Below are positions 30,225 to 39,099 of a stretch of DNA of 64,000 nt, piece after piece. The DNA is from Methylovulum psychrotolerans (lineage in GTDB: Bacteria; Pseudomonadota; Gammaproteobacteria; Methylococcales; Methylomonadaceae). Positions within the stretch are counted from its first letter, which is position 1, and every line of letters begins with the position of its first letter. The DNA lies in contig NZ_PGFZ01000003.1 of the NCBI RefSeq assembly GCF_002923755.1, positions 62,001-126,000 of the forward strand, given 5' to 3'. The notes beneath the pieces were generated by a model. The model was given only the letters and a program-made list of their open reading frames with translations, made no database searches and had not been told where the DNA came from. The translations under genes were made by a program, and so were the position numbers.

Positions 30225-30518
30225 ATGAAATATAATTATGGCTGGTGTTTACTGGCGGTGGCTGTGCAGATGGCTCATGCGGGCAATATCGAAACCTATA
30301 ATTTGCCGGCCAGCAAGGTTTACCAAGGCTATTGCCGGCAAGAAGCGTTACGGTTGCATCCGGGGGTGATTGCCCAACAACGGCTACTGCACAGCAACGG
30401 AGAATTCTTGTTGCGTAATGGAATACAGGCGGGTGACGGTTCGGAATGGTTTGTTGTCTGCGATTTAGCCAATGGCAACATAATCCGCGAGCAAAAACTG
30501 GCTGATGGTAAGATTTAA
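30225..30518 (+). CDS. Small exported protein of unknown function in kdp operon
   Basis: 97 residues. The N-terminus (residues 1-20) is a likely signal peptide ending AHA before GNIETY. The mature part of about 77 residues has two Cys residues (YCRQE and VVCDL) that could form a disulfide, and no family I recognise. It sits 11 bases after kdpC and 91 bases before kdpD, on the same strand, so it should be produced with the K+ pump. It might sense or modulate KdpD or KdpC in the periplasm, but nothing in the sequence proves this. Confidence 0.75.
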   Translation: MKYNYGWCLLAVAVQMAHAGNIETYNLPASKVYQGYCRQEALRLHPGVIAQQRLLHSNGEFLLRNGIQAGDGSEWFVVCDLANGNIIREQKLADGKI

Positions 30519-30609
30519 GCGACTGTTATCAATGAGTATTTTTCTTGCCCTTGCTTTTTTCCTGCTCTTTAAGGGGTAGTTTTATAAAAATCCTGTCTAT
30601 CGGGTAAAA

Positions 30610-33372
30610 ATGGTAAACATCATGCAAATCGAACGCCCTGATCCTGACGAACTGTTGGCCCGTGTCGAACGGGATACTATCCGGGCCAGACGCGGCCATT
30701 TGAAGATTTTTTTTGGCGCGGCGGCCGGGGTCGGTAAAACTTATGCCATGTTACAGGCGGCGAGGGAAAAGCGCGGCGAACATATCGATATTGTCGTCGG
30801 TTTGGTGGAGACCCATGGGCGTAAGGAAACCAGCGCCTTATTAGAGGGTTTGGAAGTGTTGCCCCCCAAACAAATCAATTATCGGGGGACGATTTTGCAG
30901 GAGTTTGACCTGGATGCCGCGCTTAAACGCAAGCCTTCGGTCATTCTGGTCGATGAGTTGGCGCATACTAACGCCCAGGGTTGTCGGCATCCTAAGCGTT
31001 GGCAGGATATTGAAGAGTTGTTGGAAGCAGGTATCGATGTGTATACCGCGCTCAATGTCCAGCATTTGGAAAGCCTGAATGACGATATTGGCCAAATCTC
31101 CGGGATTCGGGTCTGGGAGACTGTGCCGGACACCGTTTTTGAAGAAGCCGATGAAGTCGAACTGGTGGATTTGCCGCCCGATGAACTGCTGAATAGGCTG
31201 AAGGACGGTAAGGTGTATTTGCCGCAACAGGCCCAAGAAGCGGCGAAGAATTTTTTCCGCAAAGGCAACCTAATCGCCCTGCGCGAATTGGCCCTGCGGC
31301 AAACCGCCAGCCGGGTCGATGCCCAGATGCTGGACTATCGGGAAAACCATCGTATTCGGGATATTTGGCAGGTTAACGAGCGGATTTTGGTTTGCATAGG
31401 CCCTAGTGCCTTAGCTGAGCGCTTAGTCCGTGCGGGCAAGCGTTTTGCTACCAGCTTACGCGCGGAATGGATAGTCATTTATGTCGAAACGCCTGAACTA
31501 CAACGTTTGTCCGCCGAAAAACGTGACGGTGTGTTACGGATTTTGCGCCTCGCCGAGCAATTGGGCGCCGAAACGGTCACCTTAAATGCCCCCGAAATGA
31601 GTTCGGCGATCATCAAATTTTCCAATGAACGCAATGTCACCAAAATTGTCATTGGTAAGCCGACCCGCCGGGGGTTACGGCGGGTGTTGCTGGGTTCGGT
31701 GGTGGATGTGCTGATTAGCGACGCGCACAACATTAACCTGTATTTGCTGGGCAGCCCTAGGCCAGGGCAGGACGGCGGCGACAAGCCGGAGCCCTCTTTA
31801 TATCGGAAAAACCCTTTGCCGGGCTTGGGTAAACGCCCGGCACAGAAATACAATACGCGTGGCTATGCGTGGGCAGTGACCGTTACCGTTGCCAGCACTG
31901 CGTTGGCTTATCTGATGTTCGGGCGGTTTGAGCTGGCCAATTTGGTCATGGTGTTTTTGTTAGGCGTGGTGTTTATCGCCACTCGCTTTGGCCGCGGCCC
32001 GTCCATTTTTGCGTCATTTCTGGGCGTGGCAATTTTTGACCTGATGTTTGTTCCGCCTTATTTCAGTTTTACGGTCGGCGATAGCCAATATCTGGTGACG
32101 CTATTGGCGATGTTGACCGTCGCCATGCTGATCAGCAGTTTAATGGCGAATGTGCGCTCGCAAGCGAAGGTGGCCGGGCATAGGGAGCGGCGGGCGACAG
32201 TGTTGTATGCGATGAGCAAGGATCTGACCGCCAGCCAGAGCGAAGACGAAATCGTGCGCACGGCGGTGCATCACTTGTATGCCGAGTTTGGCAGTAAAAA
32301 CGTCATCCTCTTTCCCGATGCCACAGGCCGTATCGTTTATCCCAGTGGCCCGGCACTGCCGGAATCCCTGCTCACTGCCGACTTGAGCGTTGCACAGTGG
32401 GTTATGGATCATGACGAGATTGCCGGGCAAGGTACCCATACCTTACCCGGTGCTGATGCGGTGTATTTGCCGTTAAGCGTCAAAGAAACCATGTTGGGTG
32501 TTTTGGTGTTGTTGCCCGTCAATTTACGCCGGGTGTTCTTGCCGGAACAACAAAAATTGCTGGAAACTTTCCTGAGCCAAATTGCCCAGGCGATCACCCG
32601 TGTGCGCCTGACCGAGCAGGCCCGAAAAACCCAAGTGGAAATGGAGGCCGAGCGTTTGCGCAACTCGCTGCTCAGTTCCATTTCCCACGATTTGCGCACC
32701 CCGCTGGCGACAATTGTCGGTTCCGCCAGCACCTTAGTCGAGGACGACAATGCGTTGCGGACACAAGATAAGTTGGAATTGAACCGGGCCATTTATGAAG
32801 AGGCGCAACGGATGTCGAATTTAGTCAACAATATCTTGGACATGGCCCGGCTGGACGCAGGGGCGGTGGTGCTAAACAGACAATGGTATCCGTTGGACGA
32901 AATCATTGGCGTGGTGCTGACCCGCCTGCAAAAACGCTGTATAGGCCGTCAAGTCAGCGTTAAATTGCCGCCGGGTATGCCTATGGTTTATGTCGATGCG
33001 GTGATGGTCGAACAAGTGCTGATCAATTTGCTGGAAAATGCGTTGCGTTACACCCCGACGGGTAGCCCTTTGGAGATTATGGCGGAAGGGGAGGGGGAAG
33101 CGATGGCAATCTCGGTGGCCGACCGTGGCCCGGGCTTGCCTAGGGGCAGCGAGAACAAACTGTTTGAAAAGTTTTATCGGGCGCAGAATGAAGCGGCACA
33201 AAGCGGTGTCGGTTTGGGTCTGGCGATATGCAAAGCCATTATTGAGGCGCATGGCGGTAGCATTCGGGCGCAAAACCGCCCTACTGGCGGGGCGGTGTTT
33301 TCCCTCCTGCTCCCTCAGGACAGCCCGCCGCCCTCAATGGGGCGGGAAGACAGCAACGGCACGGCTGACTAA
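30610..33372 (+). CDS. kdpD: Potassium-sensing histidine kinase KdpD
   Basis: 920 residues, the full KdpD architecture. The N-terminal KdpD domain holds Walker A GAAAGVGKTYAML (about 37) and VDELAHTNAQGCRHPKRWQD. A universal-stress-like domain follows at about 250-380. Four close membrane helices lie at about 420-510, then a GAF-like region (about 540-670). The dimerisation His is in SSISHDLRTPLATIVG (about 698), and the HATPase domain has NLLENALRYTP and DRGPGLP. The start may be MVNI at 30610 or the ATG four codons later (MQIERP). kdpE follows two bases downstream. Confidence 0.96.
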   Translation: MVNIMQIERPDPDELLARVERDTIRARRGHLKIFFGAAAGVGKTYAMLQAAREKRGEHIDIVVGLVETHGRKETSALLEGLEVLPPKQINYRGTILQEFDLDAALKRKPSVILVDELAHTNAQGCRHPKRWQDIEELLEAGIDVYTALNVQHLESLNDDIGQISGIRVWETVPDTVFEEADEVELVDLPPDELLNRLKDGKVYLPQQAQEAAKNFFRKGNLIALRELALRQTASRVDAQMLDYRENHRIRDIWQVNERILVCIGPSALAERLVRAGKRFATSLRAEWIVIYVETPELQRLSAEKRDGVLRILRLAEQLGAETVTLNAPEMSSAIIKFSNERNVTKIVIGKPTRRGLRRVLLGSVVDVLISDAHNINLYLLGSPRPGQDGGDKPEPSLYRKNPLPGLGKRPAQKYNTRGYAWAVTVTVASTALAYLMFGRFELANLVMVFLLGVVFIATRFGRGPSIFASFLGVAIFDLMFVPPYFSFTVGDSQYLVTLLAMLTVAMLISSLMANVRSQAKVAGHRERRATVLYAMSKDLTASQSEDEIVRTAVHHLYAEFGSKNVILFPDATGRIVYPSGPALPESLLTADLSVAQWVMDHDEIAGQGTHTLPGADAVYLPLSVKETMLGVLVLLPVNLRRVFLPEQQKLLETFLSQIAQAITRVRLTEQARKTQVEMEAERLRNSLLSSISHDLRTPLATIVGSASTLVEDDNALRTQDKLELNRAIYEEAQRMSNLVNNILDMARLDAGAVVLNRQWYPLDEIIGVVLTRLQKRCIGRQVSVKLPPGMPMVYVDAVMVEQVLINLLENALRYTPTGSPLEIMAEGEGEAMAISVADRGPGLPRGSENKLFEKFYRAQNEAAQSGVGLGLAICKAIIEAHGGSIRAQNRPTGGAVFSLLLPQDSPPPSMGREDSNGTAD

Positions 33373-33374
33373 CT

Positions 33375-34070
33375 ATGACCCAGACTAACCCTATTATTGT
33401 CATTATTGAAGATGATCCGGCTATCCGCCTATTTTTACGGACGGGTCTGGGGGCCCACGGTTTCAAAGTGTTTGAGGCTGAGCGCGGCCAACAGGGCATC
33501 ATTGAAGCGGGGGTGCGTAAGCCCGATCTGGTTATTCTTGATCTGGGCTTGCCGGATATGGATGGCGTGGAGGTGATAAAAGCGATCCGCGCATGGTCGG
33601 TTATGCCGATTATTATTTTGTCCGCCCGCAGTGCCGAGCAGCATAAAATAGACGCATTAGATGCCGGAGCCGACGATTATCTGACCAAGCCTTTTGGTTT
33701 GGGCGAATTGTTGGCGCGGATACGGGTGGCCTTGCGCCATGCCGTTGGTGGGCCCGCACAGGATGAGGGCGGGGTTTTTGTTACCGGGGCATTAAAAGTG
33801 GATTTGCTTAAGCGGCAAGTGAGCATCGATGGGCAAGACATCCACCTTACCCCTATTCAGTACCGGCTCTTAACCCTGCTGATTAAAAATGCGGGCAAGG
33901 TTTTGACGCACCAATATATCCTTAAAGAAGTCTGGGGGCCGTCCTATAAGGACAATTCGCATTATTTGCGCATTTATATGAGCCAACTCCGGCAAAAATT
34001 GGAGATTGACCCTACGCAACCCCAATATTTGCTGACCGAATCGGGCATCGGTTATCGGCTTAAGGTCTGA
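33375..34070 (+). CDS. kdpE: KDP operon response regulator KdpE
   Basis: 231 residues, an OmpR-type regulator. The receiver domain has IIEDDPAIRLF, the phosphorylated Asp in VILDLGLPDMDG (about 55) and the conserved Lys in YLTKPFGLGEL. The C-terminal winged helix ends SHYLRIYMSQLRQKLE and GIGYRL. It would activate the kdpF promoter when phosphorylated by KdpD. Three TTTAC direct repeats at 25403-25427 are a possible binding site. Confidence 0.96.
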   Translation: MTQTNPIIVIIEDDPAIRLFLRTGLGAHGFKVFEAERGQQGIIEAGVRKPDLVILDLGLPDMDGVEVIKAIRAWSVMPIIILSARSAEQHKIDALDAGADDYLTKPFGLGELLARIRVALRHAVGGPAQDEGGVFVTGALKVDLLKRQVSIDGQDIHLTPIQYRLLTLLIKNAGKVLTHQYILKEVWGPSYKDNSHYLRIYMSQLRQKLEIDPTQPQYLLTESGIGYRLKV

Positions 34071-34338
34071 ACCTGCCCAATAGGGGGCATAAAAGGCCGG
34101 ATAGGGCGGCTAACACTGCAAAAAAAGTAGTAAGACTGCAAAATTAGTAACAGCATTTTTTGCAGACAGGCTTAGGGTAGGGCAGTTAAAGACGCTGAAA
34201 GCCGTTAAAAAACATAAAATACTTAAAAATCAATTGGTTGTTTTTTTTGTAAAGTGATGGCATGAAATTCGCTTATATCAATAAGTACCCATCATTGTGT
34301 GCAGGATATTTATCCATTTATTTGCCGGAGCTCAGACC
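34071..34338. other. Intergenic region after kdpE with possible hairpin
   Basis: No gene. CTGCAAAAAA (34116-34125) and TTTTTTGCAG (34156-34165) can pair around a 30-base loop. This weak structure may act as a terminator of the kdp operon, although it lacks a normal T-run after the stem. Confidence 0.35.
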
Positions 34339-34458
34339 ATGAAAAAAGAAATGTATCAAGCCGTAGGATTCACCGCCTTATTGGTGGCTTCATCTTTGCC
34401 CTTGTCGTTTGTGGCGATGCAGGCGCTTAATTTAGTTTTCGGCATGATTGCCGTCTAA
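34339..34458 (+). CDS. Putative 39-residue membrane protein
   Basis: From ATG 34339, the frame reads KKEMYQAVGFTALLVASSLP then LSFVAMQALNLVFGMIAV and a stop. It shows a basic N-terminus and a hydrophobic helix. A CCGGAG purine stretch lies 8 bases upstream of the start region. It sits alone in an 840-base gap between kdpE and rlmB. The family is unknown. Codon usage is compatible with a real gene, but length alone leaves doubt. Confidence 0.4.
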   Translation: MKKEMYQAVGFTALLVASSLPLSFVAMQALNLVFGMIAV

Positions 34459-34912
34459 TGCTAATCTAAATTCGGGATAAAGTTTACGCCAACAGGCAGG
34501 GTTTGCCCTTGGCCAAATTTTATCCCGATGCAAATGGCAAGGCCATGAAACCATGTTTTCCTGGGCCCAAGTGTTCGGCTATCCCGCTAAAAGACTTGCA
34601 ATAACTGAGTTATCGCAAGAAAATGTCCCCTCATAGAACCCGATTTTTGCAACCCCGCCACCCAAGCCAAACCGCTTGATGAAGCGTAGCAGGCTATCAA
34701 TGCGTTTAGGGTCTCCTTGCCAAAAAAACAAGCCGGACAGTCAGTATTGAAGACGCTGTTTGCCGTTGGCCTACTAAACCGTCTATGATGCTAGCTTAGG
34801 ATTGTATAAAGACCACTCAACTTATTCGTATAATGGCCATTTTAAGTCGGCAGACACGTTGCCGCTTGAATAACATCCTGGCACTTAGCGAAGACACTCT
34901 TTTTGAACACTC
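34459..34912. other. Intergenic region with long-range hairpin
   Basis: No gene recognised. TCGGGATAAA (34472-34481) pairs with TTTATCCCGA (34519-34528) around a 37-base loop that itself contains GGCAGGG/CCCTTGGCC pairing, right after the 39-residue frame. The rest, up to rlmB, shows several short direct words but no coding signature. The rlmB promoter should lie in the last 100 bases. Confidence 0.35.
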
Positions 34913-35656
34913 ATGAAACCCACCAAACTCTACGGCCTGCATTCGGTGCAAGCGGCTCTTGATTATTCCCCCAAATCCATCAACAAAGCCTGGGTGGATA
35001 CCCAACGCCAAGATAAGCGCTTGGCGCAAGCACTGGATGCCTTGCTGGATTTAGGCATCGAACCGGAAAAGGTCGAGCGTAAAAAGCTCGATAAACTCGC
35101 CGAGAGCAATAACCATCAAGGTATCGTCATTGAAGTGGACATGCCCGGCGAATTGTCCGAGCAGGAACTGAAAACGGCGGTGGAAAACCTCGACAGCACC
35201 GCCTTGTTTCTGGTGTTGGATAACGTCCAAGACCCGCACAATCTGGGCGCGTGTTTGCGTACCGCCGATGCCACGGGCGTACACGGGGTAATTATCACGA
35301 AGGATAACGCTACGGGCATTACCCCGACCGTGTGCAAAGTCGCTTGTGGGGCGGCGGAGACCGTACCCGTTTATCAAGTCACCAATCTGGCCCGCACCTT
35401 GCGCTGGCTGAAAGACCAAGGCGTATGGGTGATGGGCGCGGCGGGCGAAGCCACCCAAACCGCCTATCAGGCCGATTTTACCGTACCGCTAGCCTTGGTG
35501 GTCGGGGCGGAAGAAAAGGGGATGCGCCGCCTGACCCGTGAGCAATGCGATGTGTTGGTCAAACTGCCGATGTTGGGGCAAGTGGACAGCCTAAATTTAT
35601 CGGTGGCGACCGGGGTGCTGTTGTACGAAGTGATCCGCCAGAGATTAAAGCCATGA
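34913..35656 (+). CDS. rlmB: 23S rRNA (guanosine-2251)-2'-O-methyltransferase RlmB
   Basis: 247 residues, SpoU/TrmH superfamily. An N-terminal L30e-like substrate-binding domain (1-80, starting KLYGLHSVQAAL) is followed by the knotted catalytic domain. Motif 1 is LDNVQDPHNLGACLRTADATG (first twenty residues about 101-120), motif 2 is VVGAEEKGMRRLTREQCD (about 190) and motif 3 is SLNLSVATGVLLYE (about 225). It methylates G2251 of 23S rRNA using S-adenosylmethionine. Its stop overlaps the ccmA start (ATGA at 35653-35656), an unusual coupling between an rRNA methylase and cytochrome c maturation. Confidence 0.95.
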   Translation: MKPTKLYGLHSVQAALDYSPKSINKAWVDTQRQDKRLAQALDALLDLGIEPEKVERKKLDKLAESNNHQGIVIEVDMPGELSEQELKTAVENLDSTALFLVLDNVQDPHNLGACLRTADATGVHGVIITKDNATGITPTVCKVACGAAETVPVYQVTNLARTLRWLKDQGVWVMGAAGEATQTAYQADFTVPLALVVGAEEKGMRRLTREQCDVLVKLPMLGQVDSLNLSVATGVLLYEVIRQRLKP

Positions 35657-36276
35657 GTTTAGCGCGGCCTGTGTCCTTGGTAGCCGAAGGCCTCAGCTGT
35701 ATCCGTGATGACCGGGTATTGTTCAGCGATTTGGCGTTTCAGGTCACTAATCGCCAAGTTTTGTTATTGGAAGGCCGTAACGGCAGCGGCAAAACCTCGT
35801 TGTTGCGGATTTTATGCGGTTTCCGCGAACCGGATGCCGGGGAAGTGCGCTGGTGCGGCGAGCCGATTAGCGACGTGCAGTACCGTATTGATATGGCTTA
35901 TGTCGGGCATCTGGAAGGCATTAAAAAAGAACTGACCGTGCTGGAGAATCTGCATGTCGCGCTGGCCTTGGCGCAGGCAGGGGCCTGTAGTATCGGTGCG
36001 GCGTTGGCGCGGGTACAGTTGGCGGGTTTTGACGATGTCCCGGCGCAAGCACTGTCTGCTGGGCAAAAGCGGCGGCTGTCGTTGGCGCGGTTACTGATTA
36101 CCCATAATGCCTTATGGATATTGGACGAGCCGTTTACCGCCTTGGATAGGCAAGGCATTGCCTTAATTGAGCAATTGATGGCGGAACATTGTGACCAAGG
36201 CGGTATGATTGTGTTAACCTCACACCATGAATTAAACTTGCCTACTGTTGACGTACAACGTATCCGCTTAGCCTAA
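35653..36276 (+). CDS. ccmA: Heme exporter ATP-binding protein CcmA
   Basis: 207 residues from the ATG at 35653; the longer frame from 35545 overlaps rlmB and is rejected. Walker A GRNGSGKTSLLRIL (about 38), the signature LSAGQKRRLSLARLL (about 133) and Walker B LWILDEPFTALD (about 155) are present, and VLTSHH ends the domain. Short ABC ATPases of this type with the LSAGQ(K/R)RR motif are CcmA of the CcmABCD heme-handling complex. It is directly followed by ccmB, sharing one base. Confidence 0.94.
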   Translation: MSLARPVSLVAEGLSCIRDDRVLFSDLAFQVTNRQVLLLEGRNGSGKTSLLRILCGFREPDAGEVRWCGEPISDVQYRIDMAYVGHLEGIKKELTVLENLHVALALAQAGACSIGAALARVQLAGFDDVPAQALSAGQKRRLSLARLLITHNALWILDEPFTALDRQGIALIEQLMAEHCDQGGMIVLTSHHELNLPTVDVQRIRLA

Positions 36277-36950
36277 TGTCCTTAACTGCCGCTTTTTTTG
36301 CTATTATCCGTCGGGATTTAATTTTAGCCTTGCGCCGCCGCTCGGAAATCGCCAATCCGCTGTTCTTTTTTGTCCTGGTCATCACCCTGTTTCCGTTGGG
36401 CGTAGGGGCTAGGCCGCAGCTTTTACAGGCGATTGCGCCGGGGATTATCTGGGTGTCGGCGTTATTGGCGGCCATGCTGTCACTGGACAGCCTGTTCCGC
36501 TCGGATTTTGATGACGGCTCGTTGGAGCAATTGTTGCTCAGCCCGCATCCGGTGTCGGTGTTGATTTTAGGCAAGGTGTTTGCCCATTGGCTAGTGACAG
36601 GTTTGCCTTTATTGCTGATCGCGCCGTTATTGGCAGTGTTTTTAGGGATGCCTAACCAAGCCTTAGGGGTATTATTGTTGACGCTGTTACTGGGTACGCC
36701 GGTGTTAAGCCTGATCGGGGCGATTGGGGTTGCGCTGACCGTGGGGTTGCGGCGCGGCGGGATGATTTTGTCGCTATTGGTGTTGCCCTTGTATGTGCCG
36801 GTGCTGATTTTTGCCAGTAATGCGGTAACGATGGCGGCGACCGGCTTGCCGGTCGTGGCGCAACTGAATATATTGGCGGCGATGCTCTTGCTGGCGCTGA
36901 CCTTAGCCCCGTGGCCGACGGCGGCGGCGTTAAAAATGAGTGTCAGTTAA
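36276..36950 (+). CDS. ccmB: Heme exporter permease CcmB
   Basis: 224 residues with six membrane helices. The start FFAIIRRDLILALRRRSEI and the core SALLAAMLSLDSLFRSDFDDG (first twenty residues only typical of CcmB) followed by LEQLLLSPHP are family hallmarks. It forms the membrane part of CcmABC that releases holo-CcmE. It shares one base with ccmA. ccmC does not follow directly: a convergent secreted-protein gene and a ferritin-like gene intervene before ccmC at 39.1 kb. Confidence 0.94.
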   Translation: MSLTAAFFAIIRRDLILALRRRSEIANPLFFFVLVITLFPLGVGARPQLLQAIAPGIIWVSALLAAMLSLDSLFRSDFDDGSLEQLLLSPHPVSVLILGKVFAHWLVTGLPLLLIAPLLAVFLGMPNQALGVLLLTLLLGTPVLSLIGAIGVALTVGLRRGGMILSLLVLPLYVPVLIFASNAVTMAATGLPVVAQLNILAAMLLLALTLAPWPTAAALKMSVS

Positions 36951-36952
36951 CT

Positions 36953-36986
36953 GCGGCGGCTCTCTACCTGTGCAGGTAGCCGCCGC
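36953..36986. terminator. GC-rich hairpin between convergent genes
   Basis: GCGGCGGCT (36953-36961) pairs with AGCCGCCGC (36978-36986), and inside it ACCTG pairs with CAGGT (36966-36977). It lies just after ccmB and just before the end of the minus-strand gene at 37000, as a bidirectional terminator would. There is no T-tract, so it may need Rho or act as an RNA stabiliser. Confidence 0.5.
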
Positions 36987-36999
36987 TAGAGGCCGCTAA

Positions 37000-37749
37000 C
37001 TACTGGGCGCAATACTGCCAAGTCGGTATCGCTGTTTCGATAGTATAAGGCGTAGAAGGCGAGAGGATAAATTCGCTCGCGCCTTGCTCAGCCGCACCAG
37101 GGGTTTTGCTGGCGTATTTCCAATCGTAAGTATAACCTAAGCCTGTCCAAGGAACATTAGGCGAGTTACGGAAGCTGCCGTAATAGACGTTTTTGTAAAA
37201 CGCCGGATAGTCCTTAATGTTTTTGACGGTCGGCACCGTGCTGGAAAAGTTCAGGTTACAGCTACTGTCGTTGGTTTCGGGGTCAACACAAGGGCGGAAG
37301 ATGTCGCTAGGGTTTACCCACATTTCGACAAACACATCGTAAGACCAATCGGAATCCAAGCCTAAACGCTGTTTCAGGCGATAGTCCAAGTCGGCGGGCG
37401 TGGCATTGGGATGGTCTGTTAAGTATTGGTGGCAAAACGCTTGCATTTTCGGCGCTAAGGTCACCCAGGTCACAAAGCTTTCGCTAGATGAGGTTTGGGT
37501 ATAGGGCAACAGGAAGTTTTGGTAACTGCTTTGCGATTTCCAAGTGACGACCTTAATTAAGGTCTTATCGGCATTCCAGACCAAGGTGTTATTGTTTGGG
37601 GAGATCACGTCAAGGTTAGTGACCAGTTCGCTGGCTTCGGGCAGGGCGGCATCGCGGTTAGCCACATTGTATTTGACGGGCGGGGTTGCCAAAGCGGTTT
37701 GGGCAACCAGCGCGGCTAGCAGGGCGGACAGCAATAAGGATTTTTTCAT
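37000..37749 (-). CDS. Secreted protein of unknown function
   Basis: 249 residues. A clear signal peptide (1-21, KKSLLLSALLAALVAQTALA) is followed by a mature protein rich in Ser, Asn and aromatic residues. It has four Cys residues: FCHQ, PCVD, SCNL and YCAQ at the C-terminus. No family is recognised. The spacing of the Cys residues suggests disulfides in a periplasmic or extracellular protein. It is encoded opposite to the ccm genes and has its own upstream region. Confidence 0.8.
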   Translation of the reverse strand: MKKSLLLSALLAALVAQTALATPPVKYNVANRDAALPEASELVTNLDVISPNNNTLVWNADKTLIKVVTWKSQSSYQNFLLPYTQTSSSESFVTWVTLAPKMQAFCHQYLTDHPNATPADLDYRLKQRLGLDSDWSYDVFVEMWVNPSDIFRPCVDPETNDSSCNLNFSSTVPTVKNIKDYPAFYKNVYYGSFRNSPNVPWTGLGYTYDWKYASKTPGAAEQGASEFILSPSTPYTIETAIPTWQYCAQ

Positions 37750-38083
37750 CGGACAGTCTCTAATTATAATGGAAAATAAGGTGCATAAAATTCATAGGTA
37801 AAGAATTTCTTTGCTAGGATAATGAAAAGCCCCGGCTATTTCTATGAACTATTACCATTTTGCCGATTTTTTTAATGCTTTTTGCCATCACGCATAAAAA
37901 ACGCCCTTACCCATAGGGGCAGCAAAAGATGGGCGGGGCGACAGGTTGTCGGGCTATTTTGTCGTACCCTTGAGTGATGTTAGCCCGGCCATAATGATAA
38001 AAAACATAAATAATGCGCTTTAACCCGCGTAGATTAGCTGCGCACCCACATACCTTAATAACATTGATCTGGAGCAACGTATT
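37750..38083. other. Divergent intergenic region, no gene
   Basis: 334 bases separate the secreted-protein gene (minus) from the ferritin-like gene (plus). Both promoters must lie here. I see a small CGACAGGTTGTCG palindrome near 37940 and an AT-rich stretch near 37980-38020, but no promoter strong enough to call. A frame from 38013 on the plus strand overlaps the ferritin-like gene and looks like a shadow. Confidence 0.4.
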
Positions 38084-38977
38084 ATGGCATCATCGAAATA
38101 CCTGTCGATTTTCTCCCCCGCGACCCCACAGCAACGCCAAGAGAACTTTGCCGATTATTGGCAATTCACCCAAAACCACGGCGGCGAACTGTTTGAGGCC
38201 GAGCGGGATTTGGCGAAAAAACGCGCTAAGCTACAGGCGTTTAAAGACAACCCCGTTAGCTTGCGTACACCCTTAGCGAATCCTGATGTCTTTTACCGCA
38301 ATTATATCGAGATGCAGGACGATCCTAAGTCTTTAGACCGGATGACGTTAATGCTCACCAGTATGTACAAGTTCGCCCGCCATGAATGGGTCGGCATTAA
38401 AGGTGCGTGGGATGTGGTGCCGGACATGGCGAATTCGCACAGTGTCGAAGATAAGATTAGCCGCGTCCATTTGGCGGAAGAATTTTGCCATTGGCGCTTA
38501 TTTGATGAAATGCTCCGTACTTGCGGCTTAGATAAAGTCGAATGGGTGCCGTTAACCCCGTTTAAGGAATGGGTTTACGAGCAATTCCCAAAAGTGCCGG
38601 GCATTTTTATGGACCCCCCTGCCTTTGTCACCGAACTGATGGGCGTGACCTATTATTTCCACCTGCACCGTCTGTTTGATGACGTGCTGGCGGACGAGCC
38701 GGAAGTGCGCCAGCGCCTGCATGAGTTGCTGGACGAAATCACCATTGACGAAATCGCCCATGTCGGCCAACGCCGTAACTTTATCGGCCCTATCGGCATG
38801 AAAGCCTCAAAATGGATGGTGCGGCCTTTATATAAACTGTTTTTTGCCGACATCCCCGAAGTGGCGGAGCTATTTGATGTCGAGCAAATGGTTAAAGACG
38901 GTGAAGCGTTTGATTTTAATGAAGTGCCGGAGTATATGGTCGAGCAGAGCTGGATACCTTCATACTGCAAAGCCTGA
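38084..38977 (+). CDS. Ferritin-like di-iron protein, function unknown
   Basis: 297 residues, soluble, mostly helical. Two helices carry ligand-like motifs: HLAEEFCHWRLFDEML (about 128-143, ExxH) and LLDEITIDEIAHVGQRRNFIG (about 218-238, with DEIAHVG), matching the paired E...ExxH pattern of ferritin-like oxidases. Preceding helices supply more Glu and His (YKFARHEWVGI). I do not recognise a characterised family. A metal-dependent oxidase or hydroxylase is inferred from the motifs. It is monocistronic between a secreted-protein gene and ccmC, and ends at a strong terminator. Confidence 0.75.
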   Translation: MASSKYLSIFSPATPQQRQENFADYWQFTQNHGGELFEAERDLAKKRAKLQAFKDNPVSLRTPLANPDVFYRNYIEMQDDPKSLDRMTLMLTSMYKFARHEWVGIKGAWDVVPDMANSHSVEDKISRVHLAEEFCHWRLFDEMLRTCGLDKVEWVPLTPFKEWVYEQFPKVPGIFMDPPAFVTELMGVTYYFHLHRLFDDVLADEPEVRQRLHELLDEITIDEIAHVGQRRNFIGPIGMKASKWMVRPLYKLFFADIPEVAELFDVEQMVKDGEAFDFNEVPEYMVEQSWIPSYCKA

Positions 38978-38998
38978 ATAAAGCCGCACTGACACCCG

Positions 38999-39040
38999 AA
39001 AGGTTCAAAGTAAACCGAGTGTTTGCTTTGAACCTTTCTT
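38999..39040 (+). terminator. Terminator after ferritin-like gene
   Basis: AAAGGTTCAAAGTAAAC (38999-39015) pairs with GTTTGCTTTGAACCTTT (39021-39037) with one mismatch, followed by CTTAG. It is a 17-bp stem around a 5-base loop, with T-rich ends in both directions. It separates this gene from ccmC. Confidence 0.75.
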
Positions 39041-39099
39041 AGTTTTGTGGGTAATACGTTTTTGTGGATGACCTTTCTTTTTAAAACACCTTAATTTAT

